Source of the DNA: JAFGXF01 sp963732595
GTDB lineage: Bacteria > Chloroflexota > Anaerolineae > Anaerolineales > Anaerolineaceae
Length of the DNA: 64,000 bases
Direction of reading: 5' to 3'
NCBI GenBank assembly: GCA_963732595.1
Contig: CAVSZZ010000002.1
Span: forward strand, 124,001-188,000
In this document: piece after piece, positions 16,780 to 26,014 of the stretch
How positions within the stretch are numbered: the first letter of the stretch is position 1
How the letters are laid out: every line of letters starts with the position of its first letter
Program-made: the position numbers and the translations under genes
Notes under the pieces: model-generated
The model's input: the letters and a program-made list of their open reading frames with translations, nothing else
What the model was told of the DNA's origin: nothing
The model's database searches: none

Positions 16780-17499
16780 TTAGATGCCAAAATCAAAGAA
16801 TAGCCCAAATCTGGCCAGCTGGTTGAATGTTCCGAGGAATAACATGATTCCGATGATCACCAACACAACACCCATGGCGATCTCCACATAGTGCAGGTAT
16901 TTCCCGTATTTCTTGAGGAAACGGGAGATCCAATCGATCGCCAGAGCTGCCGCTATAAATGGTATTCCCAACCCAAGGGAGTAAACCGATAAGAGCAACC
17001 CCCCTTTAAGTAATGATCCACCACTCATTGCCATCGTGAGAATGGCACCCAGGGTGGGCCCCACACAAGGCGTCCAGCCGGCCGAGAAGAAGACACCCAT
17101 TAGAAAGGAAGGCAATAAGCCGGTGGTTTTTTGAATAGCGGTGTGATGGCGCAGATCGTACTGCAGGAAAGGTATGCGGATCAAACCGGTCATATTCAAT
17201 CCAAAGATGATCACCACGATCCCACCAATGCGGGTCAGCCAGTACCGGATGGGCGAAAGGAGGGAACCGATGGCGCCTGCTGCCATGCCGAGGAGGACAA
17301 ACACAACTGAAAATCCTACAATGAATGCCAATCCCTGGATGACTGACTCAAAACGACCAGAGCCATCTGCAGCATTGTTCACCTGGGAAGCTTTACGTCC
17401 TCCAAGATAGGAGATATAGACCGGAACCAGCGAAAATACACAGGGGGAAAGGAAAGAAGCCAGTCCGGCCAGAAAAGCCAGTCCGAAGCCGGTATTCAT
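16780..17499 (-). CDS. ccdA: CcdA-type cytochrome c biogenesis / thiol electron transporter
   Basis: 239-residue membrane protein with six hydrophobic helices that passes electrons from cytoplasmic thioredoxin to extracytoplasmic thiol proteins. The two redox cysteines are in LASFLSPCVFSLVPVYISYL (helix 1) and GVFFSAGWTPCVGPTLGAIL (helix 4), both diagnostic. The frame is open to 17610, but the extra 37 residues are polar and overlap the transpeptidase gene; the ATG at 17499 gives the family N-terminus MNTGFGLAFLAGLASFLSPC. It precedes tlpA in the same transcript. Confidence 0.93.
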   Translation of the reverse strand: MNTGFGLAFLAGLASFLSPCVFSLVPVYISYLGGRKASQVNNAADGSGRFESVIQGLAFIVGFSVVFVLLGMAAGAIGSLLSPIRYWLTRIGGIVVIIFGLNMTGLIRIPFLQYDLRHHTAIQKTTGLLPSFLMGVFFSAGWTPCVGPTLGAILTMAMSGGSLLKGGLLLSVYSLGLGIPFIAAALAIDWISRFLKKYGKYLHYVEIAMGVVLVIIGIMLFLGTFNQLARFGLFFDFGI

Positions 17500-17507
17500 C
17501 GTATTAC

Positions 17508-18605
17508 TCAGGCACCCATAATAACGACATGCGTCGAGGAATTCATTCCCTGGGTGATCAATCCACCGGGTGAGTAACCAACCGATGGCAAGGTCCATCG
17601 AAAGACCCACTTGGCATCCTCAGGCGTGCAATTCACACAGCCATGTGTGCGGGCCAAACCAAAATCATTGTGCCAGAAGGTGGAATGCACCGCTGCACCA
17701 TCGCTCGAAAAAAGCACTGTCCAGCCGATGCCCGCTGTGTCAAATCCAGCCCCTGTCACCCCACCGCTCATATGGGTTGAAATGTTCTTTTGCCAGGAAG
17801 GAAATTCGCCAACCGGGGTGGAGTCTTTGTATCCCGTGGAAACCCGGCAAAAATAGACCTCGTTATTTCCTTCCATGCAGGACAGGGTCTGGTATAACAG
17901 ACTTACCACGATCTTCTTATCCGCTGCGTCCGGGTGAATGGGCGTCAGTTCATCCGGCAGAATGGGTCTGAAGGCTTCCGCCATTCCCCACAGGATGTCA
18001 CCATAGATCACATAATTACCAGAAGGATCCCAGTACTTTTCACGCAATCGATACCAGATTTGTCCTCCGTCATCCTTCTTGATCTGGTCCACCCAGAAGA
18101 CCTGGCTGTAATAGATACGTGGTTTTAACAGGTTTTGAAGCCAGGGCGAACTGGGTGCCTGCTCCAACTTGACATCCACCACCGGTACCGTCTGCTCAAC
18201 CCACATACCTGCCTCTTTTGTTTCCTGGGGGAACTCAAGCAGGGTCTGGTTGGGTCGGTTATAGACAGGCTGGACATAAGGCGAGTAGATATAACCCCTG
18301 GGTGTTTCAACCCAACGCTGATTGATGCGGTTGTAATCGGTATGGCTGGTGACTACTTCCCGGAGCCATTCAACCACATCATCCCGGTAGATCGTGCCAA
18401 CGTTCTGAGCATCCCAATAGGGTCTGGCTTTCAGGTCGAACCAGGCTCCCTCGCCGCTGGCACATACCCGTGCCAGTTTTTGAGCCGGAGGGAAATCCAA
18501 AAGCTGCGCCTGGCCGGGATGAAATGGACGTAAGACTATCGCCCCAGTTCCTGCAGCTGCCAGCTTGAGAAAATCACGCCGATTAAAATGTAAGTTGTTT
18601 TTCAT
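17508..18605 (-). CDS. L,D-transpeptidase (YkuD) with Tat-like signal
   Basis: 365-residue exported cell-wall cross-linking enzyme that forms 3-3 links in peptidoglycan, using a catalytic cysteine. The N-terminus NRRDFLKLAAAGTGAIVL is a twin-arginine signal. The catalytic block near residue 320 is HNDFGLARTHGCVNCTPEDA: the usual S-H-G-C is T-H-G-C here, with the His and Cys kept. An SH3-like segment may occupy residues 60-130 (RVCASGEGAWFDLKARPYWD). It lies upstream of ccdA and tlpA, so exported-protein thiol handling and wall synthesis share one operon. Confidence 0.88.
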   Translation of the reverse strand: MKNNLHFNRRDFLKLAAAGTGAIVLRPFHPGQAQLLDFPPAQKLARVCASGEGAWFDLKARPYWDAQNVGTIYRDDVVEWLREVVTSHTDYNRINQRWVETPRGYIYSPYVQPVYNRPNQTLLEFPQETKEAGMWVEQTVPVVDVKLEQAPSSPWLQNLLKPRIYYSQVFWVDQIKKDDGGQIWYRLREKYWDPSGNYVIYGDILWGMAEAFRPILPDELTPIHPDAADKKIVVSLLYQTLSCMEGNNEVYFCRVSTGYKDSTPVGEFPSWQKNISTHMSGGVTGAGFDTAGIGWTVLFSSDGAAVHSTFWHNDFGLARTHGCVNCTPEDAKWVFRWTLPSVGYSPGGLITQGMNSSTHVVIMGA

Positions 18606-18634
18606 ACTTATGCGGAGGAATTTTACCCGATTTA

Positions 18635-20168
18635 TTATTTATCAGGGAAGACATCTTTTTTGATCAGTTCGGTCATGATATCCAGTTCAGGCCCCCACCA
18701 GATATCCCCGGCTCGATACGGGATCGCTTCGCGGATCCGGGCGTGGATTTGCCGTGTTCCGGTGCCCAGGCGGGTTTTACTGACCTGCCGGCAACGAAGG
18801 TCGAGTGCCCTGGCAGCTGTATAGCCTTCGATCGCAAGGATGCGGGTAACATTTTCAACCACCTGGCGGGCATGCCGGGCAGCCGTCATGGCATTGGCGT
18901 TATGATCTTCCTGGTTGGCCGAAGAAGGCAAGCTGTGAATTGAATCAGGGTGGGCCAGCGTCTGGTTTTCCAATACCAGGGAGGCAGCGGCATATTGAGG
19001 CATCATCAAACCGGAATTCAAACCTGCGGATTTTTGATCGTCGACAAGCATGGGCGGCAGGCCATCATTCAAATTCCCATCCAACAAACGGAAAGTCCTT
19101 CGTTCAGAAATTGCGCCCAGTTCAGAAAGGATCGTTTTTAGTAAATCCATAGCGAACGCTACCGGTTCACCATGGAAATTGCCACCTGAAAGCACTTCGC
19201 CCGGACCAAAAACCAGCGGGTTATCCGTGGCTGCATTGACTTCAATCGATAGGATACGCCGGACCGTGTCGAAACAATCCCGCACCGCGCCATGCACCTG
19301 GGGTGCACAACGTAATGAGTAGGCATCCTGCACACGGCGCTTCCCTTTGAAAAGGGAACTTCCTCGTGTCAACCGGCGCACTCTGGCCGCCACGTTTTTC
19401 TGTCCGGCGTGCCCACGCACGGATTGTAATCTGGGATCGAAAGCTGCCGGGCAGCCTTGCAATGCTTCCAGGCTGAGAGCCAGAAAGGCATCCGCATGAT
19501 CGATCAGTCTGGAAGCATCCCAAACGGCCAAAGCGGCGATGGCAGCCGAAAAAGTGGCTCCATTGATCAAAGCCAGACCTTCCTTCGGACCAAGGATCAG
19601 TCTTGGAATGCCGGCTTTCTTCATGGCGGATCTTCCACTCATAACCTTCCCTTTGAATTCAGCCCGACCGGATTCATCATCGCGATCATGTTCATCCCTC
19701 GTCAGGACAAGACACAGGTGCGCCAGGGGGATCAAATCGCCTGACGAACCCAGCGAACCCTGAGATGGAATGACCGGGGTTAGGTCCTTGTTGAGTAGAG
19801 CCAACAAAGATTCGATCAGGTCGAGACGAATACCAGAATATCCCTTGGCCAACGCATTGGCACGGATCAGGATGGCCGCCCGCACGACCTCCCGGGAAAG
19901 ATCCGGGCCGCATCCTACGGCATGACTCACGATGAGGTTCCGGCTTAACTGGCGAAGATTCCTCTTTGGGAATGCGGGTGGTTGAGAAGGATCCCAATCC
20001 GGTATTGACACCATAAACAGCCCGGTCTTCAGCCGCGATATCGTTGAGCCATTTTTCAGACCTCTTGATCGCCTGGCAGGCTTTCGGGGACAATCCGACG
20101 GACGCATTGCTACGCGCAACCTGGATGACCTGCTCGATCGTCAGATGATTGCCATCAAGTTGAATCAT
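18635..20168 (-). pseudogene. hutH: Histidine ammonia-lyase, one +1 frameshift
   Basis: Would deaminate histidine to urocanate. The N-terminal frame from 20168 carries AVYGVNTGLGSFSTTRIPK with the catalytic Tyr, then goes out of frame. The other frame continues RNLRQLSRNLIVSHAVGCG and the rest of the enzyme to 18635, including GSLGSSGDLIPLAHL at the MIO site, GGNFHGEPVAFAMDLLKT and SANQEDHNANAMTAARHA. Removing one A from the AAA run at 19967-19965 restores a full-length frame of about 510 residues whose spacing matches the family. The MIO tripeptide reads SSG rather than ASG. No other hut genes are near. Either a sequence error or recent inactivation. The start overlaps the end of the kinase-like gene. 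Confidence 0.88.
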
Positions 20169-20896
20169 GGGTTTCCTTTAGAAGACGAAGTAACCGATGC
20201 AGAGTAGCTGCAAGCGGCACCGTGAGGTTATCAATGTCAGAAAATGGCAGTGATTCCACCATGGCTGAGCCAAATGCCACGATGCTGCTGCCCAGGATCA
20301 ATTCGGTCATATTCAGTGTGATATAACCGGTTGAGTTAAAATACACTCAATAAAGCCATGCTCGCCAACCAACCTCCTACAAACATGGCCAGAGAACCGA
20401 GCCAGGTTTTCCTGTGGGACCATGACAAAACCGGAGAGCTGGAAGCTCGCGAACCGATCACATCGGCCAGCCCATCCCCCGCACACAGGATCATCAATGC
20501 CGCAATCCCCAGGGGAGAGGTACGCCAGAAAATCAGGGTCAGCACGATAAATACGATCCCATACATCAGGGGTCCGCGCAGGATCTCCCGGCGGTCTCCG
20601 CTGCGAGACATGGCTTGCACCGAACTCTCATCTTTTATCACACCGGTCCCGACCAGGAGGAATTGAATCGTGATCAGCAGCGGCACCAGCGCTGCCAACC
20701 AGCGTGCCTCCGGCCTGTCGTTGAACAGCAGCCAGCAGAGGACAAAAATCGGACCAGTGCCGATATGGATGATCTTGCGTGAGAGCGCACTGTCAATCCA
20801 GCCACGTCCGGCGATAAAATCGACAGCCCTCAGCCATGCCAGTGCTATGATGAAGGTAATAATGAGGGCAATCCAATTGGATGTGAACATAAGCAT
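20155..20896 (-). pseudogene. Phytol/dolichol kinase family membrane protein, one +1 frameshift
   Basis: About 246 residues if repaired. The first frame from 20896 has five or six membrane helices and the family lines DSALSRKIIHIGTGPIFVL and CAGDGLADVIGSRASSS. It stops after LASMALLSVF at 20336. The next frame resumes with NSTGYITLNMTELIL and ends in VAFGSAMVESLPFSDIDNL, the typical C-terminus of VTE5/SEC59-like polyprenol kinases. Deleting one base from the TTTT run (20341-20338) joins the frames. The repaired protein would phosphorylate a prenyl alcohol such as dolichol or phytol; the substrate is unknown. It lies directly upstream of hutH with a 14-base overlap. Confidence 0.82.
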
Positions 20897-20910
20897 TCTT
20901 CAATGATGGA

Positions 20911-21360
20911 TTATTTATCACGAAATCCGCGTGCCTGCTCTCTCTCGGCATCGCGCCGGGCGATGGCATCACGCTTGTCGTACAATTTCTTCCCCCGAGC
21001 CAGCGCAATCTCAATCTTGGCCCGTCCTTCTTTAATGTAAACACGGGTCGGCACGACGGTCACACCCCGTTGATTGACCTCACCGGTCATCTTGCGTAAT
21101 TCTTTTTTATGCAGGAGGAGACGCCGTGGTCGTCGGGGATCATGATTGTTACGGCTTGCGGGGTTATAGGGTGCAATATGGGCATCGATCAACCAGGCCT
21201 GACCTTTTTCGATTAGAACATACGACTCCGCCAGACTGATCTGGCCGGCGCGAATGGATTTGATCTCCGTACCCTTTAATGCCAGACCCGCCTCATATTT
21301 TTCAAGTAAGAAATATTCAAAGCTGGCTTTGCGGTTGGTCGCAACGGTCTTGATTTCCAC
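20911..21360 (-). CDS. smpB: SsrA-binding protein SmpB
   Basis: 149-residue partner of tmRNA in trans-translation rescue of stalled ribosomes. Lines seen: VATNRKASFEYFLLEKYEAG, LKGTEIKSIRAGQISLAESY, HIAPYNPASRNNHDPRRPRR, RGVTVVPTRVYIKEGRAKIE, and the basic tail KKLYDKRDAIARRDAEREQA that enters the mRNA channel. The start is a GTG at 21360 (MEIKTVATNRK); the frame is open further upstream, but that part is not SmpB-like. No tmRNA gene is visible nearby. Confidence 0.95.
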   Translation of the reverse strand: MEIKTVATNRKASFEYFLLEKYEAGLALKGTEIKSIRAGQISLAESYVLIEKGQAWLIDAHIAPYNPASRNNHDPRRPRRLLLHKKELRKMTGEVNQRGVTVVPTRVYIKEGRAKIEIALARGKKLYDKRDAIARRDAEREQARGFRDK

Positions 21361-21377
21361 GCAACGATTGTAACATA

Positions 21378-22685
21378 CTAGCCCCAGCGCAAAATTGCCA
21401 GGCCGGCCAGGGCACGCATTACGGCGCATACAGCCAGTACAAATACCAGACTGGTCATCGATGCCAACCACGGTCCGCCGAGGGATCCGACCAGCATGCC
21501 AAGATTAGCAGCAATCGTATACCAGGCAATATGGGCAGGCAAGTCGCCATGTGGGGATTTCTCCAGTACATAGTTATAGATCACGCCACCTACCAAAGCC
21601 CATACCAACCCACCGATCGCATGCGTGATCAGGTAGATCGCTACGGTGGAGCTGAATATCAACAAACCTGGATATAGACAGAAGAAACAGATTGCCAATC
21701 CGAATATTTTTTTATTCCCAATTTTTTCAGTTAAACGGGCAACCAGGGTGGAACCAATGAACACCGTAGTATAAAACACTGCCATCCCCAGGCTGATGGC
21801 TTGATCAGAGAGCTTCAGTTCATTTACTGTGTAAACCGGGAAGATCGGAATTCCGATAAACTGAACCAGGTGGAACAGGCACATGAGCAGGAAAGTCACC
21901 AGGAAAGGACCTCTCAGGATGTCCAGGCGAAGATTCCAGAGCGAAGCCAGGGTCAGACCAAGATGTTTCAGCCTGTTTGTTACCTGACCCGGGTGGATAA
22001 AATGCCGCTTGATCGGTTGGCCAACAGCCAAGCCTGCAGGTTTTGGATGCAGGCTGCGATGAAGCAGATAAAGGTGAACACTGCTCATTGCTGCGCCGAG
22101 GGTTCCGATCGCAAAAACGATCTGGTATCCGGTTGGAAATGGCATCACATCCAGGATCCAGCCGCTCAAAAGCAAAGTAAGTACATTGATTAATGCAAAC
22201 AGGCCATTGCGGATTCCCGATAGATATCCGCGCCAGGCAGGTGGCGTTGCTTCACCCACAAGCGCGGTGAATCCGACATTGGTGACCGTACCTGGAATGG
22301 TCATCAATAAGATGGCCAGGATGATCAGGGTCACCTGTTCCCCCGGGTTAAAAAGGATCGGGATGAACACCAGCAACAGGTAAAACATACGCGACAATAC
22401 CGAGCTGGTGAATACGTCTTTGCTGACTGTCCGACCTGAGAGCAGCTGCCCGGCTGGCAAAGCCAATAATAAAGTGATCAACCCGGGGATGGCATTGATC
22501 ATCCCAACCTGAAGGGCAGTACCACCAAGACGGGTGATATAAATCGAAATGAACGCCAGCACACTCCCGTTGAGCACACCATACCACCCGATATCCAGCG
22601 CAAAATGGAGGAAGCGGGGCTTCAATTCCTCCGGGGGTTGTGCAGGAGTGAAGTAACGGCGGCGGAAATTATTTAGAAAAGCCAT
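21378..22685 (-). CDS. MFS transporter
   Basis: 435-residue major facilitator carrier with twelve predicted membrane helices. The N-terminal half begins after a cytoplasmic stretch (LNNFRRRYFTPAQPPEELKP); the first helix carries VLNGSVLAFISIYITRLGG. The central loop (about 205-250) holds HRSLHPKPAGLAVGQPIKRH. The second half starts at PFLVTFLLMCLFHLVQFIG. A segment GEATPPAWRGYLSGIRNGLF resembles the DRxGRR-type loop of drug exporters of the MFS_1 group. The substrate is not identifiable. It lies 17 bases upstream of smpB on the same strand. Confidence 0.85.
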   Translation of the reverse strand: MAFLNNFRRRYFTPAQPPEELKPRFLHFALDIGWYGVLNGSVLAFISIYITRLGGTALQVGMINAIPGLITLLLALPAGQLLSGRTVSKDVFTSSVLSRMFYLLLVFIPILFNPGEQVTLIILAILLMTIPGTVTNVGFTALVGEATPPAWRGYLSGIRNGLFALINVLTLLLSGWILDVMPFPTGYQIVFAIGTLGAAMSSVHLYLLHRSLHPKPAGLAVGQPIKRHFIHPGQVTNRLKHLGLTLASLWNLRLDILRGPFLVTFLLMCLFHLVQFIGIPIFPVYTVNELKLSDQAISLGMAVFYTTVFIGSTLVARLTEKIGNKKIFGLAICFFCLYPGLLIFSSTVAIYLITHAIGGLVWALVGGVIYNYVLEKSPHGDLPAHIAWYTIAANLGMLVGSLGGPWLASMTSLVFVLAVCAVMRALAGLAILRWG

Positions 22686-22722
22686 CGCTGCATGATTTGA
22701 TGGTCAGAATATGGAATGGAAA

Positions 22723-24453
22723 TTACTGGCAAACCAACAAGGGAATGGTCGTTGTCCGCAGGAGTTGATCGAGGGTCATATCCAGCACAACTTCGACCAT
22801 GGGTGAACGATTGAATCCGCCGATCACCAATAAGTCCGCCTTGAATTCCTGAGCCGTTTTGATGATTCCCTCAGAAACATAACCCATCGGCTGGTAATAG
22901 TCAGCCGGCAATTGCAACTTCTTTAAGTAGGCTCGAACCGGGGATTGGATCCGCCCTGCTTTTTCTTTGGTTGCACACACAGAAACCACCCCCAGAGAAG
23001 ATCCCCACCGGCCGGCAAAATATGTGCTCAGGAACAAAGCTTCTCGGCTGGTCGGACTGTCCACATAAGCCAGCAGGATGCGATTCAATGGGGTAACCAC
23101 ATGCGGGGTAACCAGTACGGACCGCCCTGAACGACGGATGATATCCAATATGCCGGATGTGAGCCGGGCTGCCAGTGAATCCTCCGGCGGATGTTCAAGA
23201 TTAAGAACGATCAAATCTGAAAGCAGCGCCTTGCGATTAACATTTTTTGATACATCCCCTTTAAGCACACTCAGCTGCCCTTTGACACCCTGTTCTTCAC
23301 AGTATTTATTAAATTTCTTTTCAATCGTCTTCGAACGGCTGGTCGCGGTAGAACCGGCTTTATCCACGATATGCAGCCCAAGCACCTGTGATTTTTCCCG
23401 GCTGGCGATCACGAGGGCCTGTTCGAGACCAAACCAACTGTTACGGGAACCATCGATCGGTACCAGGATATCACTGATGAGATTCTCCTCATCCGATTTA
23501 TACTTACGCCAGGCTCCGGCCACGCTGGGTACAGCTGTGTCAACCGGCATGATCCAGTTGATGATACCCCATCCTGCGCGATACAGAACGTGCTTGATGC
23601 GGGGACTGATCTCACGGACAAAATGGAGCGCCGCTTTCTCCGGTGGTATGGTTAACCCCAATTCCTTCTGAAGATAAGTGCGATGATCCGAGATCCACAC
23701 ATACAGATCGGCTTCTGTTCGGCCAGGAAACTCATGCATGATCGCCAGGTCACGGATCAAGATAGCGATGGGTTGATAGACATTTTCATACCAGTGTTTG
23801 ACTGCATCCTCGTACGTAACTTCGTTCAACACTTCAATCCCCATATAATAACGATGCACCTTGATATGCTCTTCCAAAGCAGCGTAAAGCCCGGGGAAAG
23901 ACAATTGCATATCCGCATCCGGGTAAAAGTCATGGAGTTTTGTATGCTCAAGGAACCTGGCATATTCTTCCTTTAAGATCAACTCCTCAGGTGTGACATC
24001 ACTGGAAAGCGGAATGGATGTTGGTATCTCTGTAACATAAGCAGAGACATATTTGGCATGCAGTCTTTTTGCCACAGAGATGCGGTGATGCCCGTCTTTC
24101 ACAAAATATACATCACCGATCTTGTATAACTCCACCGGGGGCAAACCCGCCCGCCCTGGAGCAGTGATCTCAACCATGACTCGCACCCAACGTTCTTGAT
24201 CACTGTCCAGCAAAGGCAGGAAGCTTCTTGAATAATCACTGTACCGGCCAACCGATCCAACGATCTTCTCGATCGGGACATCCTTCAATCCTCGTTCTGA
24301 ACCTCCCGAAGCCCTCAGCCGGCGGGTGATCTCATCGTACGGCAGGAGGTCGATGGATTTCCCGGTAATCTGGGCAATAACGTGTTGAAGGCCTGCAGAC
24401 CTGCGTGCCCTTTGAAAATCATCACGTGCTCTGGCAAAACCATCACTCAGCAT
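22723..24453 (-). CDS. ParB-like domain fused to two universal-stress (USP) domains
   Basis: 576 residues. Residues about 58-140 hold a ParB/sulfiredoxin-like segment: KDVPIEKIVGSVGRYSDY, then PPVELYKIGDVYFVKDGHHRISVAKRL with the G-H-H-R core (quoted in parts). A helical middle part with LHDFYPDADMQLSFPGLYAA follows. From about 330 two USP folds occur: DILVPIDGSRNSWFGLEQAL with LGLHIVDKAG, then RILLAYVDSPTSREALFLST and LLVIGGFNRSPMVEVVLD, the G-2x-G-9x-G-like nucleotide loop. USP proteins bind ATP or respond to stress; the N-terminal domain may bind a nucleotide or sense a ligand. Function is not known. Confidence 0.78.
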   Translation of the reverse strand: MLSDGFARARDDFQRARRSAGLQHVIAQITGKSIDLLPYDEITRRLRASGGSERGLKDVPIEKIVGSVGRYSDYSRSFLPLLDSDQERWVRVMVEITAPGRAGLPPVELYKIGDVYFVKDGHHRISVAKRLHAKYVSAYVTEIPTSIPLSSDVTPEELILKEEYARFLEHTKLHDFYPDADMQLSFPGLYAALEEHIKVHRYYMGIEVLNEVTYEDAVKHWYENVYQPIAILIRDLAIMHEFPGRTEADLYVWISDHRTYLQKELGLTIPPEKAALHFVREISPRIKHVLYRAGWGIINWIMPVDTAVPSVAGAWRKYKSDEENLISDILVPIDGSRNSWFGLEQALVIASREKSQVLGLHIVDKAGSTATSRSKTIEKKFNKYCEEQGVKGQLSVLKGDVSKNVNRKALLSDLIVLNLEHPPEDSLAARLTSGILDIIRRSGRSVLVTPHVVTPLNRILLAYVDSPTSREALFLSTYFAGRWGSSLGVVSVCATKEKAGRIQSPVRAYLKKLQLPADYYQPMGYVSEGIIKTAQEFKADLLVIGGFNRSPMVEVVLDMTLDQLLRTTTIPLLVCQ

Positions 24454-24653
24454 CTGGTGTCCTTGAATTCAGTCATCTTTTTCCAGCCTTTGCATTTCCC
24501 CGTTTCATTTGATCCGCCAATACTCTTAATGGGTTATCAGGCCGAGTGCGCTTATTATAGACCGGTTTTTATTATCCGTAAACACAACTGCCTGGCAAAC
24601 CGTTTTTTACAGAAGGGCGGTAAAGGCTTCCATGCTATAATTTGAAACCGGAA

Positions 24654-25127
24654 ATGACCATGGGTATCGACACTGGAACATTCAATCAATTTACCACCTT
24701 TCTGATCGGTCTGGGTCTCGCTTTTCTAACGACCCTCTGGGTTAGTTTGATCATCTGGGTTTACCGGGATGTTCGCAAGCGCAGCGGGGATACCCTGGTG
24801 ATCATCCTGGCCGTCGCGATATCCATCCTGCTCTTCCTGCCCGGGGTACTGATCTACATGATCCTGAGACCATCGATGACATCCGAAGAGAAATATCAAG
24901 AAGCACTTGCTGAGGAAGCTCTCTTATCGACCCTTGAGGAATCTGAGCTGTGTCCGGGATGCGAGAGAAAAATCAAGAGCGAGTGGATCCTATGCCCTTC
25001 GTGTCACACCACCATTAAAAAGAAATGTCCCGGTTGCCAAAATCTGCTTGAACTGGCGTGGGATATCTGCCCATACTGCAGTCTTGAACTCACGTCACAA
25101 AAACGCAACCGGATTGAACATCCATAA
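24654..25127 (+). CDS. Membrane protein with double zinc ribbon
   Basis: About 157 residues. Two hydrophobic helices (about 15-37 and 47-67 of the ATG form) are followed by a short acidic linker (SEEKYQEALAEEALLSTLEE). Four CxxC units follow: CPGCERK, CPSCHTTI, CPGCQNLL and CPYCSLEL. These make a double zinc ribbon facing the cytoplasm. The start could be TTG 24642, ATG 24654 or ATG 24660. A perfect TATAAT at 24636-24641 puts transcription start close to these codons, so the mRNA leader is at most a few bases. Function unknown; adjacent to a PfkB kinase and parAB. Confidence 0.75.
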   Translation: MTMGIDTGTFNQFTTFLIGLGLAFLTTLWVSLIIWVYRDVRKRSGDTLVIILAVAISILLFLPGVLIYMILRPSMTSEEKYQEALAEEALLSTLEESELCPGCERKIKSEWILCPSCHTTIKKKCPGCQNLLELAWDICPYCSLELTSQKRNRIEHP

Positions 25128-25139
25128 AGCTAATATTGC

Positions 25140-26000
25140 ATGATGAGTACCGGCCTGACCACCACGGAACCCATCGACTATCTTGTCGTGGGGCATGTCA
25201 CCCAGGATATCACCCCTTCCGGGTTGATCTTGGGCGGTACCGTTACCTACTCAGCATTAACTGCTCAAGCGCTTGGCTGTAAAGCAGGCATCGTCACTTC
25301 AGCCCGTGACGATCTCGATCTCAAACAATTGAATGGAATTCCCGTTCATCTTATACCGGCGGAATACTCCACAACCTTTAAGAACCAGTCGACACCTCAT
25401 GGAAGACAGCAGTTCCTCTATCACACCGCAAAAACAATCTCAGCCGGAGATATCCCCCCTGCCTGGCAGTCAACACCGATCATCCATATAGGACCGGTCG
25501 CACAGGAGGTCGCTGTGGATATCGTTGAATCCCTTCCGGCATCTTTCATAGGGATCACCCCCCAGGGTTGGATGCGCCAGTGGGACGAAGATGGGCGCGT
25601 ATCACCCAAAGCCTGGTTGAATCCGGATAAATTGCTTGAGAAGGCCTCTGCAGTCGTTCTCAGTATTGAGGATGTGCAGGGCGATGAAGGTGTGATCGCA
25701 GAACTGATCGATCGAGTGCCGATTCTGATCGTTACTGAAGCCAACCTGGGTGCCAGGTTATATTGGAACGGAGATTATCGCCACTTTTCTCCGCCTGAGG
25801 AGGTCGAAGTCGATCCGACCGGTGCCGGGGATATCTTTGCAACCTCATTTTTCATACGGATGCATGAGACCCGCGATCCCTGGGAATCCACCCGGTTCGC
25901 CACCCTGATCGCATCGCGTTCGATCACACGGGTTGGTTTACAGAGCGTCCCAACCCTGGATGAGGTCACCGCCAGCCGCATCATTATCACCGGAGTCTGA
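25140..26000 (+). CDS. PfkB-family carbohydrate/nucleoside kinase
   Basis: 286-residue cytoplasmic ribokinase-fold protein. The N-terminal line is DYLVVGHVTQDITPSGLILG with the GG-type substrate region GGTVTYSALTAQALGC. The C-terminal PfkB signature DPTGAGDIFATSFFIRMHET carries the catalytic Asp of the anion-hole motif. The shorter length and weak N-terminal lid fit adenosine- or inosine-kinase-like members, but the substrate cannot be told. It starts 12 bases after the zinc-ribbon gene and is followed 14 bases later by parA. Confidence 0.85.
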   Translation: MMSTGLTTTEPIDYLVVGHVTQDITPSGLILGGTVTYSALTAQALGCKAGIVTSARDDLDLKQLNGIPVHLIPAEYSTTFKNQSTPHGRQQFLYHTAKTISAGDIPPAWQSTPIIHIGPVAQEVAVDIVESLPASFIGITPQGWMRQWDEDGRVSPKAWLNPDKLLEKASAVVLSIEDVQGDEGVIAELIDRVPILIVTEANLGARLYWNGDYRHFSPPEEVEVDPTGAGDIFATSFFIRMHETRDPWESTRFATLIASRSITRVGLQSVPTLDEVTASRIIITGV

Positions 26001-26014
26001 CAGGCATAACCACT

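Noticed and set aside
22723..24453. Antisense frame within the USP fusion (23078-23671 plus strand)
   Set aside because: A long open frame on the opposite strand but without a ribosome site or recognisable protein features; a shadow of codon bias.
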